DNA of 64,000 nt, from NCBI RefSeq assembly GCF_036373705.1, contig NC_089869.1, positions 7,109,676 to 7,173,675 of the forward strand, written 5' to 3'. Numbering within the stretch: position 1 is the first letter of the stretch; every line of letters starts with the position of its first letter. The DNA is from Amia ocellicauda. Lineage: Eukaryota > Chordata > Actinopteri > Amiiformes > Amiidae. Made by a program: the position numbers and the translations under genes. This document shows positions 1 through 10,339 of this stretch, piece after piece. The notes below the pieces were generated by a model that worked only from the letters and a program-made list of their open reading frames with translations, searched no databases and was not told the DNA's origin.

Positions 1-2955
1 AATGGATTCAGGAAGCAGAGAAATTACTTACCCTGGAGCTCCTTTATTTATTTATTTACTTAGAAGCCCCGCAATTCTCAATTAACATTTTGAGACTGTG
101 CGTCCTGCGAGTAACACCAGTCTCTGTGCCTGAATGTGCCTTGTGTTTGTCTGTTTTCATCCTAATGGGTATTGTTGCTTGATAAGCACAACCAGGCTTC
201 ACGTTATGCTAACTCACTGTAGTGCCCTGCTGTGGATTCAGTCTAAACTACAAACCCAACATCCTTGCAGAACCACAACAAGCTGTCAGATTTGACTAAC
301 AGTTCATGTGCATTTCTCATTACAAGATACCCTGCAGTTCTATACAAAAAGTAAACATTAGCAATTATACTTTGTATCATCTGTGCCATCCACAAATGAA
401 AAAGAGGAAATGTTATTTTATGTTATATAATATTTAGTTAATGTCATATGACAGTTTAAAATATAAAAAAATATTAACCCTCGTGTCTTTGGGTTTGATT
501 GTCTTTAGTGCAAAATGATAACTGTAGAAATATATTCTGATGTTCTCTGTATATGCTACCAATCAAGTAATTCATCTTGGGGTCAGTTTTACTGTTCCTG
601 AGTCAGTTTTAAATAGTTTTATCAATTTCTTCAATCACTTTTCACCTAATTCAGATAGTGAATTTTCCCCACCTTATTTTTGTTTTTCCCGAACCAGCAC
701 ATTTCTTAGCGTCAGAGGTTTTCAGGATTGGAGAGAATGAAGCCCCAATTCATAACTGACATCAAACATGGCACAAATTATAGTTCAAGAGTTTAAGAAT
801 AAGGAAGGACTCCTTGTTGAGTTGAAAGTAGCAGAATTCTAGATGAGAATGTTTCTACTTATTTCAGAAAATAGGGGCTAAATTACTAAAGACGCATTCG
901 CACAGATATTTTATTCATCGTGCTGCTGAAATGTTGCATCTTTTTATATTTCGGGGGCTCTTTTCTGTTTGTTTATTCACTCATGCATTCTTACCGTTGA
1001 AGGATAAGCAATTTTACTTTTCTTTACAGGTGATGACTTTGTATAATAAAACTAAATGCATAGGCTGTCAGCTTCCCTCTTTATCCTCTCTAATAATATG
1101 AATTTGATTTCCCTTCAGTTCTGATTTCACCTACCCTTTGATCGTCTGGCAAAATGATTCATTGCTAAAAACAACACTAAGATTGGTTGTTGCTAAGGAA
1201 ATTCTGAGCAACTGTTGTCCAGTCTGGTACTTTGAAATATACTGAAATATAATATAATCAGTACTGGGGGAAAAAAAGCAAGGAATACTTGGACAGACAA
1301 TTCCATTGTTGTTGTTTTTTGTAGACGATGCTTATGTGCAGCAGCTTTTCACACTGAGGGATCAAAAGGTTATTTTCCCAGAATCTGCTCTGTCACAGGT
1401 GAGTTCTTACAAAGCACCACCAGCACTACACTTAAGAGGGAAAAGCTGAGTGTTTTTCTAATAGGTATTGTGGGGTATACGTAAAAGTAAAGTAGTAGGT
1501 GTTATCGGAGCGAAGAGGAAGTAAATTACCACCAAAGGCTTCCCCACTCTTCCCCCAGTATGCAGGGGCTCGAAACACAGTTTCATTTTACTTTTCAACA
1601 ACCCCAATATGTGCCAGTGGAGCCAAAGTTTACTCATTCCCAAGGAATCGGAGACGGCTCTAAAACCTGTCTTGAATCTTGGGAAAATGGGATTAGCAGT
1701 TTGGTTTCACTATTTTTGTGTTTTTTCTCTACCAGAGAACCTTCACTCACTGCTTCCCCTTGGCACCTCATTAAACCCTGCATCATGTCTACTGCCTTTA
1801 TGCACAATTACCTATGACACTTCTCATTTGCTTGCAGCCAAGTCTTAATAACAAGAACAAAAACAACAGAACAGCTTTTAGTGCTGTTCCCTGACCCTGC
1901 ATACCTCTTTTTATACAATGTTCTCGTGTCCATAATAATACAAAAACAGCACCCACCACTTTTTGGACTATATATAGTGCTTACCACCAGGTTATGTTTA
2001 CAACTGTTTTTACCCAATAAGAAAAACGCATAATGAAGTGGTAAAGCGCCCCGTGATTTTCTCTGTATGCTAATCTGAAAGGCACTGTAAGCAATTTAAA
2101 TGTTCTGTTTTGATTTATCAAGATTTGGAGTTTGTTCTGTTTTTTTATTAATAATAAAGAGCTGTTGTAAAATGCAGTGTAATGGAAAACAGCGTATGAA
2201 TTTCATCCTTTGTGTTTACAAATTGAAATGCCTCAGCTAAGTCATATCCTATCAAGAACTCTAGAACAATAGCACTCAGATGGACAGTAAAAACAATAAA
2301 AACATCACAAAAAATGTTTATAACATGACAGCAAGGGCTCAAGACATTTAAAAACATTCTCTCTTGCAGCCTCCTTTCTGTATCTGGGGTTCCCGATTTC
2401 TTTCCAAAGCCTTCTATCTCTTGCAGTGTTTACACAGCCGACTACTGTTTTGTTAGTTCTCATAATGGCATCTTTAAACCATGTTACATGTGTCACTCCT
2501 GTCCTGTGCTATGCTTCCCGTTTATATGTGTATTCATGAAGTGAGCTGACAGGCTGACGAGTAAATTTACAAACAGGATAAAACTAAATGCGATTCAATT
2601 ATGCAAAGGCATAGCGTTACTGAAAGGCATAGAGTCCTTCCAAAGTGTCTACACATATCAAAGTCATATTTCATTGATTGATTAGCAAGTTTCCATTATT
2701 TCTAGATCTTCTGCTGGTTGGCTGTACAAACAATGCACTGATTGGGGTCACACTTTGCCTACTAGGTGTCTTAAACAATTCCATCTTTAGCACTTTTTGT
2801 CTGGCCTATGAAACTGAAGAACATCCTAAAGTGATAGACTCTGTTGTGGACACGCATCAGACAGTCAAACATTCAATAATTGGACGAGCAGTTGAAAGAA
2901 TTTACACCTAAAGTATCCAGTACACCTCAAGATTTTGTTTTTAAATTGTATGATA
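1..2955. other. Gene-poor left edge
   Basis: AT-rich sequence with short open frames only. Apart from the exon-like segment at 1325-1398, nothing could be assigned. A frame at 2678-2911 is open for 77 residues after a TTTCTAG acceptor-like site but resembles no domain I know. Confidence 0.5.
1325..1398 (+). other. Exon-like segment, gene unknown
   Basis: A TTTTTTGTAG acceptor and a CACAG/GTGAGT donor bracket 74 nt that are open in one phase (DDAYVQQLFTLRDQKVIFPE, then SALSQ). The exon would end in phase 0. No homologue is recognised. It could be part of a gene that ends in this region, or chance. Confidence 0.3.
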
Positions 2956-3848
2956 TACACCGATCAGCCATAACATTATGACCACCTGCCTAATATTGTG
3001 TAGGTCCCCCTTTTGCCACCAAAACAGCCCTGACCCGTTGAGGCATGGACTCCACTAGACCTCTGAAGGTGTGCTGTGGTATCTGGCACCAAGACGTTAG
3101 CAGCAGATCCTTTAAGTCCTGTAAGTTGCGAGGTGGAGCCTCCATGGATCGGACTTGTTTGTCCAGCACATCCCACAGATGCTCGATTGGATTGAGATCT
3201 GGGGAATTTGGAGGCCAAGTCAACACCTTGAACTTGTGATTCATCAGACCAGGCCACCTTCTTCCATTGCTCCGTGGTCCAGTTCTGATGCTCACGTGCC
3301 CATTGTAGGCGCTTTCGGCAGTGTACAGGGGTCAGCATGGGCACCCTGACTGGTCTGCAGCTACGCAGCCCCATACGCAACAAACTGCGATGCTCTGTGT
3401 GTTCTGACACCTTTCTATCAGAACCAGCATTCACTTTTTCAGCAATTTGAGCTACAATAACTCGTCTGTTGGATCGGACCACACAGGCCAGCCTTCGCTC
3501 CCCACGTGCATCAGTGAGCCTTGGCCACCCATGACCCTGTCGCCGGTTCACCGCTTTTCCTTCCTTGGACCACTTTTGATAGGTACTGACCACTGCAGAC
3601 TGGGAACACCCCACAAGAGCTGCAGTTTTGGAGATGCTCTGACCCAGTCGTCTAGCCATCACAGTTTGGCCCTTGTCAGAGTCCTTACGCTTGCCCATTT
3701 TTCCTGCTTCTAACACATCAACTTTGAGGACAAAATGTTCACTTGCTGCCTAATATTTCCCACCCACTGACAGGTGCCATGATAACGAGATTATCAGTGT
3801 TATTCACTTCACCTGTCAGTGGTCATAGTGTTATGGCTGATCGGTGTA
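2956..3848 (-). mobile_element. Tc1-like transposon, internally deleted
   Basis: Terminal repeats start TACACCGATCAGCCATAACA and end with the matching complement at 3848 (one mismatch in the inner part). The transposase reads on the minus strand: the N-terminal part opens [20 protein letters not shown], with a helix-turn-helix [20 protein letters not shown] and the first catalytic Asp in AWSDES. A separate frame then begins with [17 protein letters not shown], which holds the final Glu. The segment with the second catalytic Asp is missing: a deletion near 3230-3245 joins the two parts and shifts frame. At about 0.9 kb it is far shorter than a usual 1.3-1.6 kb element and is non-autonomous. 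Confidence 0.92.
2990..3716 (-). pseudogene. Broken Tc1-type transposase
   Basis: Two frames cover the remains: residues from [10 protein letters not shown] to AWSDES in one (start about 3689), and [18 protein letters not shown] to GGPTQY in the other (to 2990). The middle catalytic region is absent, so no functional product is expected. The 3' part keeps the family's typical ending ...[11 protein letters not shown]. Confidence 0.88.
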
Positions 3849-3904
3849 AATACAGTGGATGGATGGAAAACAACTCCTCACTTCTCACTTTCTCCATCCA
3901 AACA

Positions 3905-4360
3905 GTGTGGGGAAGCAGTAAACAAGGCAAACAGGATGTTAGGGTATATTGACAAAAGTGTAGAATTTAAAAAGTGTCTGAAGGGAATGTCCTACTGAGA
4001 GACTGAGGGAACTGAACCTTTTCACCCTGGAACAGAGGAGACTACGTGGGCATGAAGGGCATCAACGACATCAAACCAGAGGAGCTTTTCCAGATCAGCA
4101 GGGACACACGCACCCGGGGAAACAAATGGAAATTGGGCTTCAAGGCATTCAAGACAGAAAACAGGAGACACTTCTTTACACAGAGAGGCGTCACAATCTG
4201 AACAAATTCCCAGGGATGTGGTAGATGGTGAAAGTTTGGGAACATTTAAAAATAGACTGGATAGGATCCTTGGATCACTCAGTTATTAATGGACACCAAA
4301 CGAGCACGATGTGTCGAATGGCCTCCTCTCGATTGTAAACTTTCTTATGTTCTTAAAACC
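3905..4360 (+). mobile_element. CR1-like LINE, 3' end fragment
   Basis: The segment has the hallmarks of a CR1-type LINE end: a GGAACAGAGGAGACTACGTGG block, ACACTTCTTTACACAGAG, and the terminal GAATGGCCTCCTCTCGATTG followed by TAAACTTTCTTATGTTCTT. The corresponding reverse transcriptase C-terminus is broken by deletions. It begins soon after the deleted Tc1 element ends, so two insertions lie side by side. Confidence 0.75.
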
Positions 4361-6464
4361 AATCCTAACAAACACAAGAGCAATCCATATCAGTATACTT
4401 TTCTAATACAGCATGATCATGTACCAAAGCTGAGAAATTGTGTATAAGAAATGGTTATAATACAAAACTTTGATTATGTAAGTGTCTAAAAAAAATCCCA
4501 GCTTGTTTAAGAAAGCAAGAATACAAACAAAAACATAAAATTGGCATATTGGTCCTGACATAGGTCCTGTTATGTGCCCGCTTTTGGAAAGGTTGCTGTG
4601 TTTGTTTCATTTTGGTACATGGGGAATCGTGTCTGAAATCCCTGGCACAGTGTGAGCTGAACACAGCGTGCTCTACTCCACACTTTCAAAAGGGCATGGT
4701 GAACCAGCTCCCCTTGGGAGCTCTTTTATTATTCACCGAAGCACAAATGCTGCAAGGCAACATGTACTGACAGTAAAACAGAAAGCAATCTCTGTCATGA
4801 ATCTTGTACAGCTGATGTAGCAGACACAATGTGTTTTATTATCTTTTTCCTCAGTTCAACATAATTCCTTCAAGAAATACTTTGTCGTCAAAGGTGGCTC
4901 ACATCCCAAATTACACCATGAACCGATCTAGAAACATTGAAGTGTGATTGGCAGAATTAATGCTTTACATGTTCTACACCTGTCACTAGATTATATTCCC
5001 CCAGACATGGATTCTCTTTGCAGAACTGAAAATTATAAAGCATACCATGGTAAAACAGAAATCAATCCCTTGTACACCTACATAAGAGACGAGGCCTAGG
5101 TGTTTGCATGCATTACTCACACTCCTACTGATTATTTGACCATGGAGGTTTTATTCTGCAGTCACAGCGTTCTGAGAAATTGGAGCTCAAATGCTGTCAA
5201 TGCCAATACTCTGAGTGATTCAAACAGATGTCCCGAGTTGAATGTAACACTAACAGATGTCACCAAGACATACTGTTCCATTTGGACACGAAAAAACAAA
5301 ACAAAACAGTTAATCTGGTGACCTTCTTCTGGTGACCATATGATCTCATCAGTCTGAGTGGTAGGAATCCATGACACACATCAAGGGGGTTGTCCAATCT
5401 ACATGTGCTGAAATACAATTTTCTTCATGATAAAAGCGTATTTCATGCATCCTACTGTTAAAAGTATTTGAGTTTCAGTGCACTACAAGTACAGGCAGAA
5501 CTCCTTCAACTGTGTTACAAGCAACCTCCTACCTACTTGAGTCACAGATCTCCCAGGTGGGGGCCAGCTCCCAATCCGATTTCCATTAAAATATCAACAT
5601 GTTACCTTGTCCTACTCAAAAGACAGATTGAAGGAGGTGAGGGACAGATTAGCTCCCACGGGCTAAGGTAGCACAAACAAGGTGTACTATGCACCCTGTG
5701 GAAATTCTTAAATGAATTAGCACTTAACAGCAACAGTTCAGCACTGCACCCATTACATGACATGACATCATAGGCGTGAAAAGATGTTTTGACCATGATC
5801 ATGACATCAGTGCCCCTTTTTAAATTATTTATTAGTTGCTTTATCGACTTTTGAAGAGATGCGTGTGACATCAGACGGTGTCAATACGCAACAAATCCTG
5901 GTTACACAAGGACAAGTGAAAACATCATCCTAATAACAAACTTGTGTGAGAAGAGCACTGTAAATCAGACACGGCAAAAGGACAGAACAAAAACAAGGTA
6001 CCTGTCGCGTTCACACAGCACTATAGCTAACCCACATCCCCCTTTACGCATTCAATTACAGCCAATCCTAACTTCCATCCTAAGTTTTTCTGCCCGCCAT
6101 TTCCCCCGCCAGTCTTGGCAGCAGTGTATTATAAAAAAACGTATTTATTGTGATTCTCATTGTTTAACACCAGCAGGGGGCACCCCACTTCGGTAGTGGT
6201 GATATTTTTATAATAAACCGACTGGATTATAAATTAAACAAACTAATTTGGGGGAAGCTTTGTAATCTGCATTTTATGTTAAAAAGGTGTAGCTTTCTGT
6301 CTAATGTTAGGCTGAGAAAACGGTTAAACTGTGGAATTTGTAATTGTAATAGACTTATGTCTTCATTAGTGACCTTTGATAATTGCTTTTTAGATGTTTA
6401 TTGAGGTCAGAAGAAGCCAAGGTTGGGCCTTTATCCTATTCAAATACATGTGCAATTGCTTGTC
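4361..6464. other. Unassigned intergenic stretch
   Basis: No convincing exon, RNA gene or recognisable repeat was seen, other than the CTCF-like site at 6169. Open frames are under 90 codons. Confidence 0.5.
6169..6186 (+). promoter_or_regulatory. CTCF-like site
   Basis: CACCAGCAGGGGGCACCC matches the CTCF core (CCASYAGRKGGCRS). It lies about 280 nt left of the duplicated GUCY2G segment. Sequence match only. Confidence 0.4.
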
Positions 6465-7085
6465 TTTTGTCTACCATTTTGTGCTTGGTAATTGTATATT
6501 TCATGTAGAAGTAAAATCTTATTTGTTTCTACCAGGGCATGGTGTTTATTCACAACAAATCGCATGGGAATCTGAAGCCGATTACCTGTCTGGTGGACAG
6601 CTGGATGCAGGTCAAGCTCTCCGGGTTTGGCCTGTGGGAGTTTCATCATTGGATCAAGCACAGGGTGATCCCTCTGGACCAGCCACACTAAGGTGGGTTT
6701 GCATACTGCTGAGGGTCAGTTTTGTAAAATGTAAGCTACTTTGTATAATAAGTGTGTTCTGCAATTTAGATCTGTATTGGACAGCTCCTGAGTTTTTGAG
6801 ACTAGTCCAACACCCATTTAATGGGACCCCGAAGGGAGACGTCTTCAGCTTCAGCATTATAATGCGTGAGTTGTTGTATGATGGCGAGCATGGTCCCTAC
6901 CAAGACATCACTTTGGAACCTAAAGGTAATTGACTGGAAAACTCATTAGGAATCCATCGTAACAAGATGTTCCTCAAGCGTCTGTACTTGAATTGAATTG
7001 ATCTGTTTTTTCAGTTACTTTTTTACACACACACATCTATCTATATGTCTCTATCGCTCTCTCGCTCTATCTCGGTCTCTTACCT
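6465..7085 (+). pseudogene. Partial inverted copy of two GUCY2G exons
   Basis: The segment matches the minus strand of 60350-61058, the pseudokinase part of GUCY2G. The first exon-like part (6536-6693) has 12 substitutions, a 9-nt deletion and a 3-nt deletion that turns TAC-GAA into a TAA stop (6689-6691). The intron is about 94 nt shorter. The second exon-like part (6767-6922) is identical to the GUCY2G exon over all 156 nt, and the flanking intron is almost identical. No other GUCY2G exon was seen nearby, so this is a non-coding fragment rather than a second gene. Confidence 0.9.
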
Positions 7086-7336
7086 TAGATCTATCTATCT
7101 CAGCACTCACCTTCCCACGCCTATGCATTACATGTGGTATTTGAAATAAATTGAAAATGTGTCTATTAGGTTTCTAAAGGTGCACAGAAGGACAAGTAAA
7201 CTCACAACAGCAGCTGTATATTAAAGAAAGAATTAAATCCTGACAGGGGACGTGAATACACAAAAACAAAAGAATAAAATGTTTCTCGACAGCTCAACTC
7301 AACATTTTAGCACTGAAATAATGTTTAATTTCACAG

Positions 7337-7426
7337 CTGGTAACCCTGAGGGAACAACTTGGCCGTATGCTGCAGAAAGAACGAGCCCCAGAACATACTC
7401 TGACTTCCCAGTATGCACTGTCCTGA
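7337..7426 (+). other. Terminal-exon-like segment, gene unknown
   Basis: A TTTAATTTCACAG acceptor is followed by LVTLREQLGRMLQKERAPEH then TLTSQYALS and a stop at 7424-7426. The start has a heptad-like, coiled-coil character. It begins in phase 0, which would fit the phase of the 1325-1398 segment, but the intervening 5.9 kb offers no further support. Confidence 0.22.
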
Positions 7427-8331
7427 AGCGACAGTCAGGAAGCAAACAGTGTCCTCTAATGAACTGCTTACCTTGTACTTGTCGAAAACCTTCACAGCCT
7501 CAGTTTCTAAACATCCACAGGCTTCCTGGTAGAAATCGGTACACATGCTTTGAGATTGCTAATGATGCACCCCATCACAACCAACCATTTTATTTGTATC
7601 CAACTCTCACCTATTTGTGTATCAATGAAAATAGTCCCAGATGAATATTGCTCTTCCTGTGTTAACAATTGTTTGTCCTTGTAATAACACAAGTCATACA
7701 CTACCCTTCCCATCTCACTAAACCATTAAAGCACTTCAGATTGGTAAACTTCTGTGACCTCAGGGGACGGACATTCCCCACCAACACAGAGATATTCCTC
7801 AGAATCACTTCAGGTTTCCAGCAAAACTGCTAAAGAAACTATAGCAAGATGCCTTTTGCAACAAAAAAGAAATACGGTTAAACACTAGGCTACACAGGAG
7901 TGCAAAGGTCTGTATTTCATTAACACCAAACACACAGTTTAAGTGAGGGTGAAGGAAAAGTTTTGGTGGGCATTTTAAATAGCACATTTGAGACACCACA
8001 AGTGAAATCGGCACTTCAAACCTTTCAGGAATGAATTGAACTAAAAAAAAAAAAGGTTTGGCAGACAGATTAACTAGAAAGGAAGACAATTTAATTCCCA
8101 TTGTTCCATTTAACAATTAAAAAAAACGTAGAAAACACTTTTGTTTGTGATCTTAAGATTTACTTAAGCTCTGGTCTGTTTTCAGGGACGCACGTGGGCT
8201 TAATAGGCTTTCACTTAATTAATACTGAATAAAAACCAAGTGGAAGTAAATGCAATTAGAAACGTAGAGCTATAATAGGGGGCTTCTTAGAATTCTGCCT
8301 AGCCAAGCTTATTTCTTAATGAAAACGATCC

Positions 8332-8936
8332 TCAGTTGCACATTTTGAACGGGACCGTGGAAAATAAATCTATCTCAGGGACCTGCAGCAAGAACAATGG
8401 ATCATTACTGCCACCTAGAGAACAAAGGCTGTAAATGCTGTTTGACTTTAATTTATCAGGGAATGATCCTTTGGACTCTCCATCCTCGATGTTCCACTTT
8501 AGAAGATGGTTGAGCCCCCAAAGTCTCTTCCTCTTGTATGCGTCATCAGATGGATCTGGTCGAAGGTTAGTGGTGGCAATTTCAGGTGGAAATATAAACC
8601 GTTGACCAACATTCATCTGCAATTTGCAGTCTCTAGCAGCTTCCAGTTGTCCAAGACATGACTTGGTTATGTTACCCTTCTTTGGTGGGTGCAATCCTGG
8701 ATGGAGAAATGTTGTCCTTTGCATTTAATTTTTTGACGAGACCAGTGGCAGTTCATGTGACGCTTCCCATTCAACACTGAGCCCAAACATCGCAGTACTT
8801 GGGCACGATGCCACGTAAACCATCTTTGGCTAAGACCCACATTACATCCTGTGAAGATCATATGTTGACCATTGACCTCTGGTCCTGCCAGCCAATCCTG
8901 CGTTGTTGCACACTTTCCCATATCATCCATCGTCAC
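8332..8936 (-). pseudogene. Degenerate retroelement ORF fragment
   Basis: Two overlapping minus-strand frames recall the C-terminal part of a reverse-transcriptase ORF that is common in fish genomes: FTWHRAQVLRCLGSVLNGKR in the first, and FIFPPEIATTNLRPD followed by DDAYKRKRLWGL in the second. The usual hydrophobic segment after TTNLRPD is missing. The shift between frames near 8690-8720 and the internal deletion show it is dead. I recognise the motif pattern but cannot name the family. Confidence 0.55.
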
Positions 8937-10339
8937 ATATATATTTAAAGCATTTCTTATCCTTTACCTTTTTGATAACCTAAAGTTCTTTATCATTGCC
9001 TACCTTGGTTGTAAGTCTATGTGTGCAGTTGACTGATTCGTGTATTCATTCAAGATGTTCAACTTCACTGAACACTTGTAGTGATTGAAAGCAGAGTGTG
9101 TCAAGGCTTTTATTCAAGCACTGTACATGATCACAGGTCTTATCTGAACGGTCATGCAATGCCTAATCTCTGCATTGTTTTGTGAATGCTGTCCTGCACT
9201 TAAATGTCTTTCCAGTGTATTCGTGGCTGTGGTTGCCTCGTTAAAAGGAAACCTTATACTCAGTGTTTTTTTATTTGAAAAATGAATTACATACAACGTA
9301 TAGAGTAAGCAACATTTAAAGTGAATAGTATTCAGTGTTTAACCTATTTGAAGAAATGCCATAATTAACTCTGCCAAGTTTCACTTTTCAAATGAATTCA
9401 CTAAAATTTGATTTGGTAATCAGAGAAGCAATCTTTATACATATTACTTGTAGATACATTTGGAATTACAATTTAGAAAATTATCACTGAATCCATGCGG
9501 TGAAAGTGAGACTTTGAAGCAAAGCCTTCAGATGTTAAAAGTACAGATGGGGAGTCATGTCACTGCCAAAATATTACAAGTTTTTATTATATAGGTGACA
9601 GTGTGAAGTACCTTTCTAATTAAAAAGTAAATCAATTAGTTTGCTTCGCTTAGATAATAGGCATGAATTATAACTACATGCAGAGTTAAATTAAACCTGC
9701 CATCTCACATTGTGAAGTGTGAAATTGAGAAAACTTTACCCTGAACAGGTGATGCTATACTGATGTCTGCCAATGTGCATCAGCCAAGCATGAAATTAAA
9801 TTTGGTAAAAATAGCGGTTACTAGTTCCTTTTTTTCTTCCTGTATGCTTTCACAGCTAAAATCCTAATTTTACCTCAAACTTTTAATAATTAAATCCTAT
9901 TGCAACATGCAATGTTTTTTTAATAATCTTTTTTAAATAATTGTATCTTCATGAAGTCTGAATCTGTGCTAAATAAAATCATAGCATTCAATCAAATTAG
10001 ACAGAACAGTTGGTGCGTGAATGTGGCAGACTTTTGTAATATCAAGTTTTCTGATTAGAAATTTTATATTTTACTAGTCCTATACTTTCTACAAACCAAC
10101 AAAACATGTGCCAGTGGTGAATAGTGGTCTTTTCTAGAATGGTGAAGCTATACTGGTGGTTTCAGAATATTTTCTTGCCTCTTCGGTGTAAATAAAGTAA
10201 GAAGCAGGTATGGTTTATGCTTTACTAATGCTACTAACAGCCTAGTGCTACTATCATAAAGTGAAGTAGAAGCAATTAATCTAATGTTATGACTTTCACA
10301 TTTCTTCCCAGAAATCCCACCACAAGAGTATCACAGAAT
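8937..10339. other. Unassigned AT-rich intergenic stretch
   Basis: Low GC, no open frame above 60 codons and no recognisable repeat. It lies between the retroelement relic and the presumed end of the GPAM 3' UTR. Confidence 0.5.

Noticed and set aside
6394-6933. The 179-residue frame as a second functional guanylyl cyclase gene
   Set aside because: It reads through an intron. The exon part has a TAA stop in the true exon frame, and no neighbouring cyclase exons exist. It is a partial duplicate.
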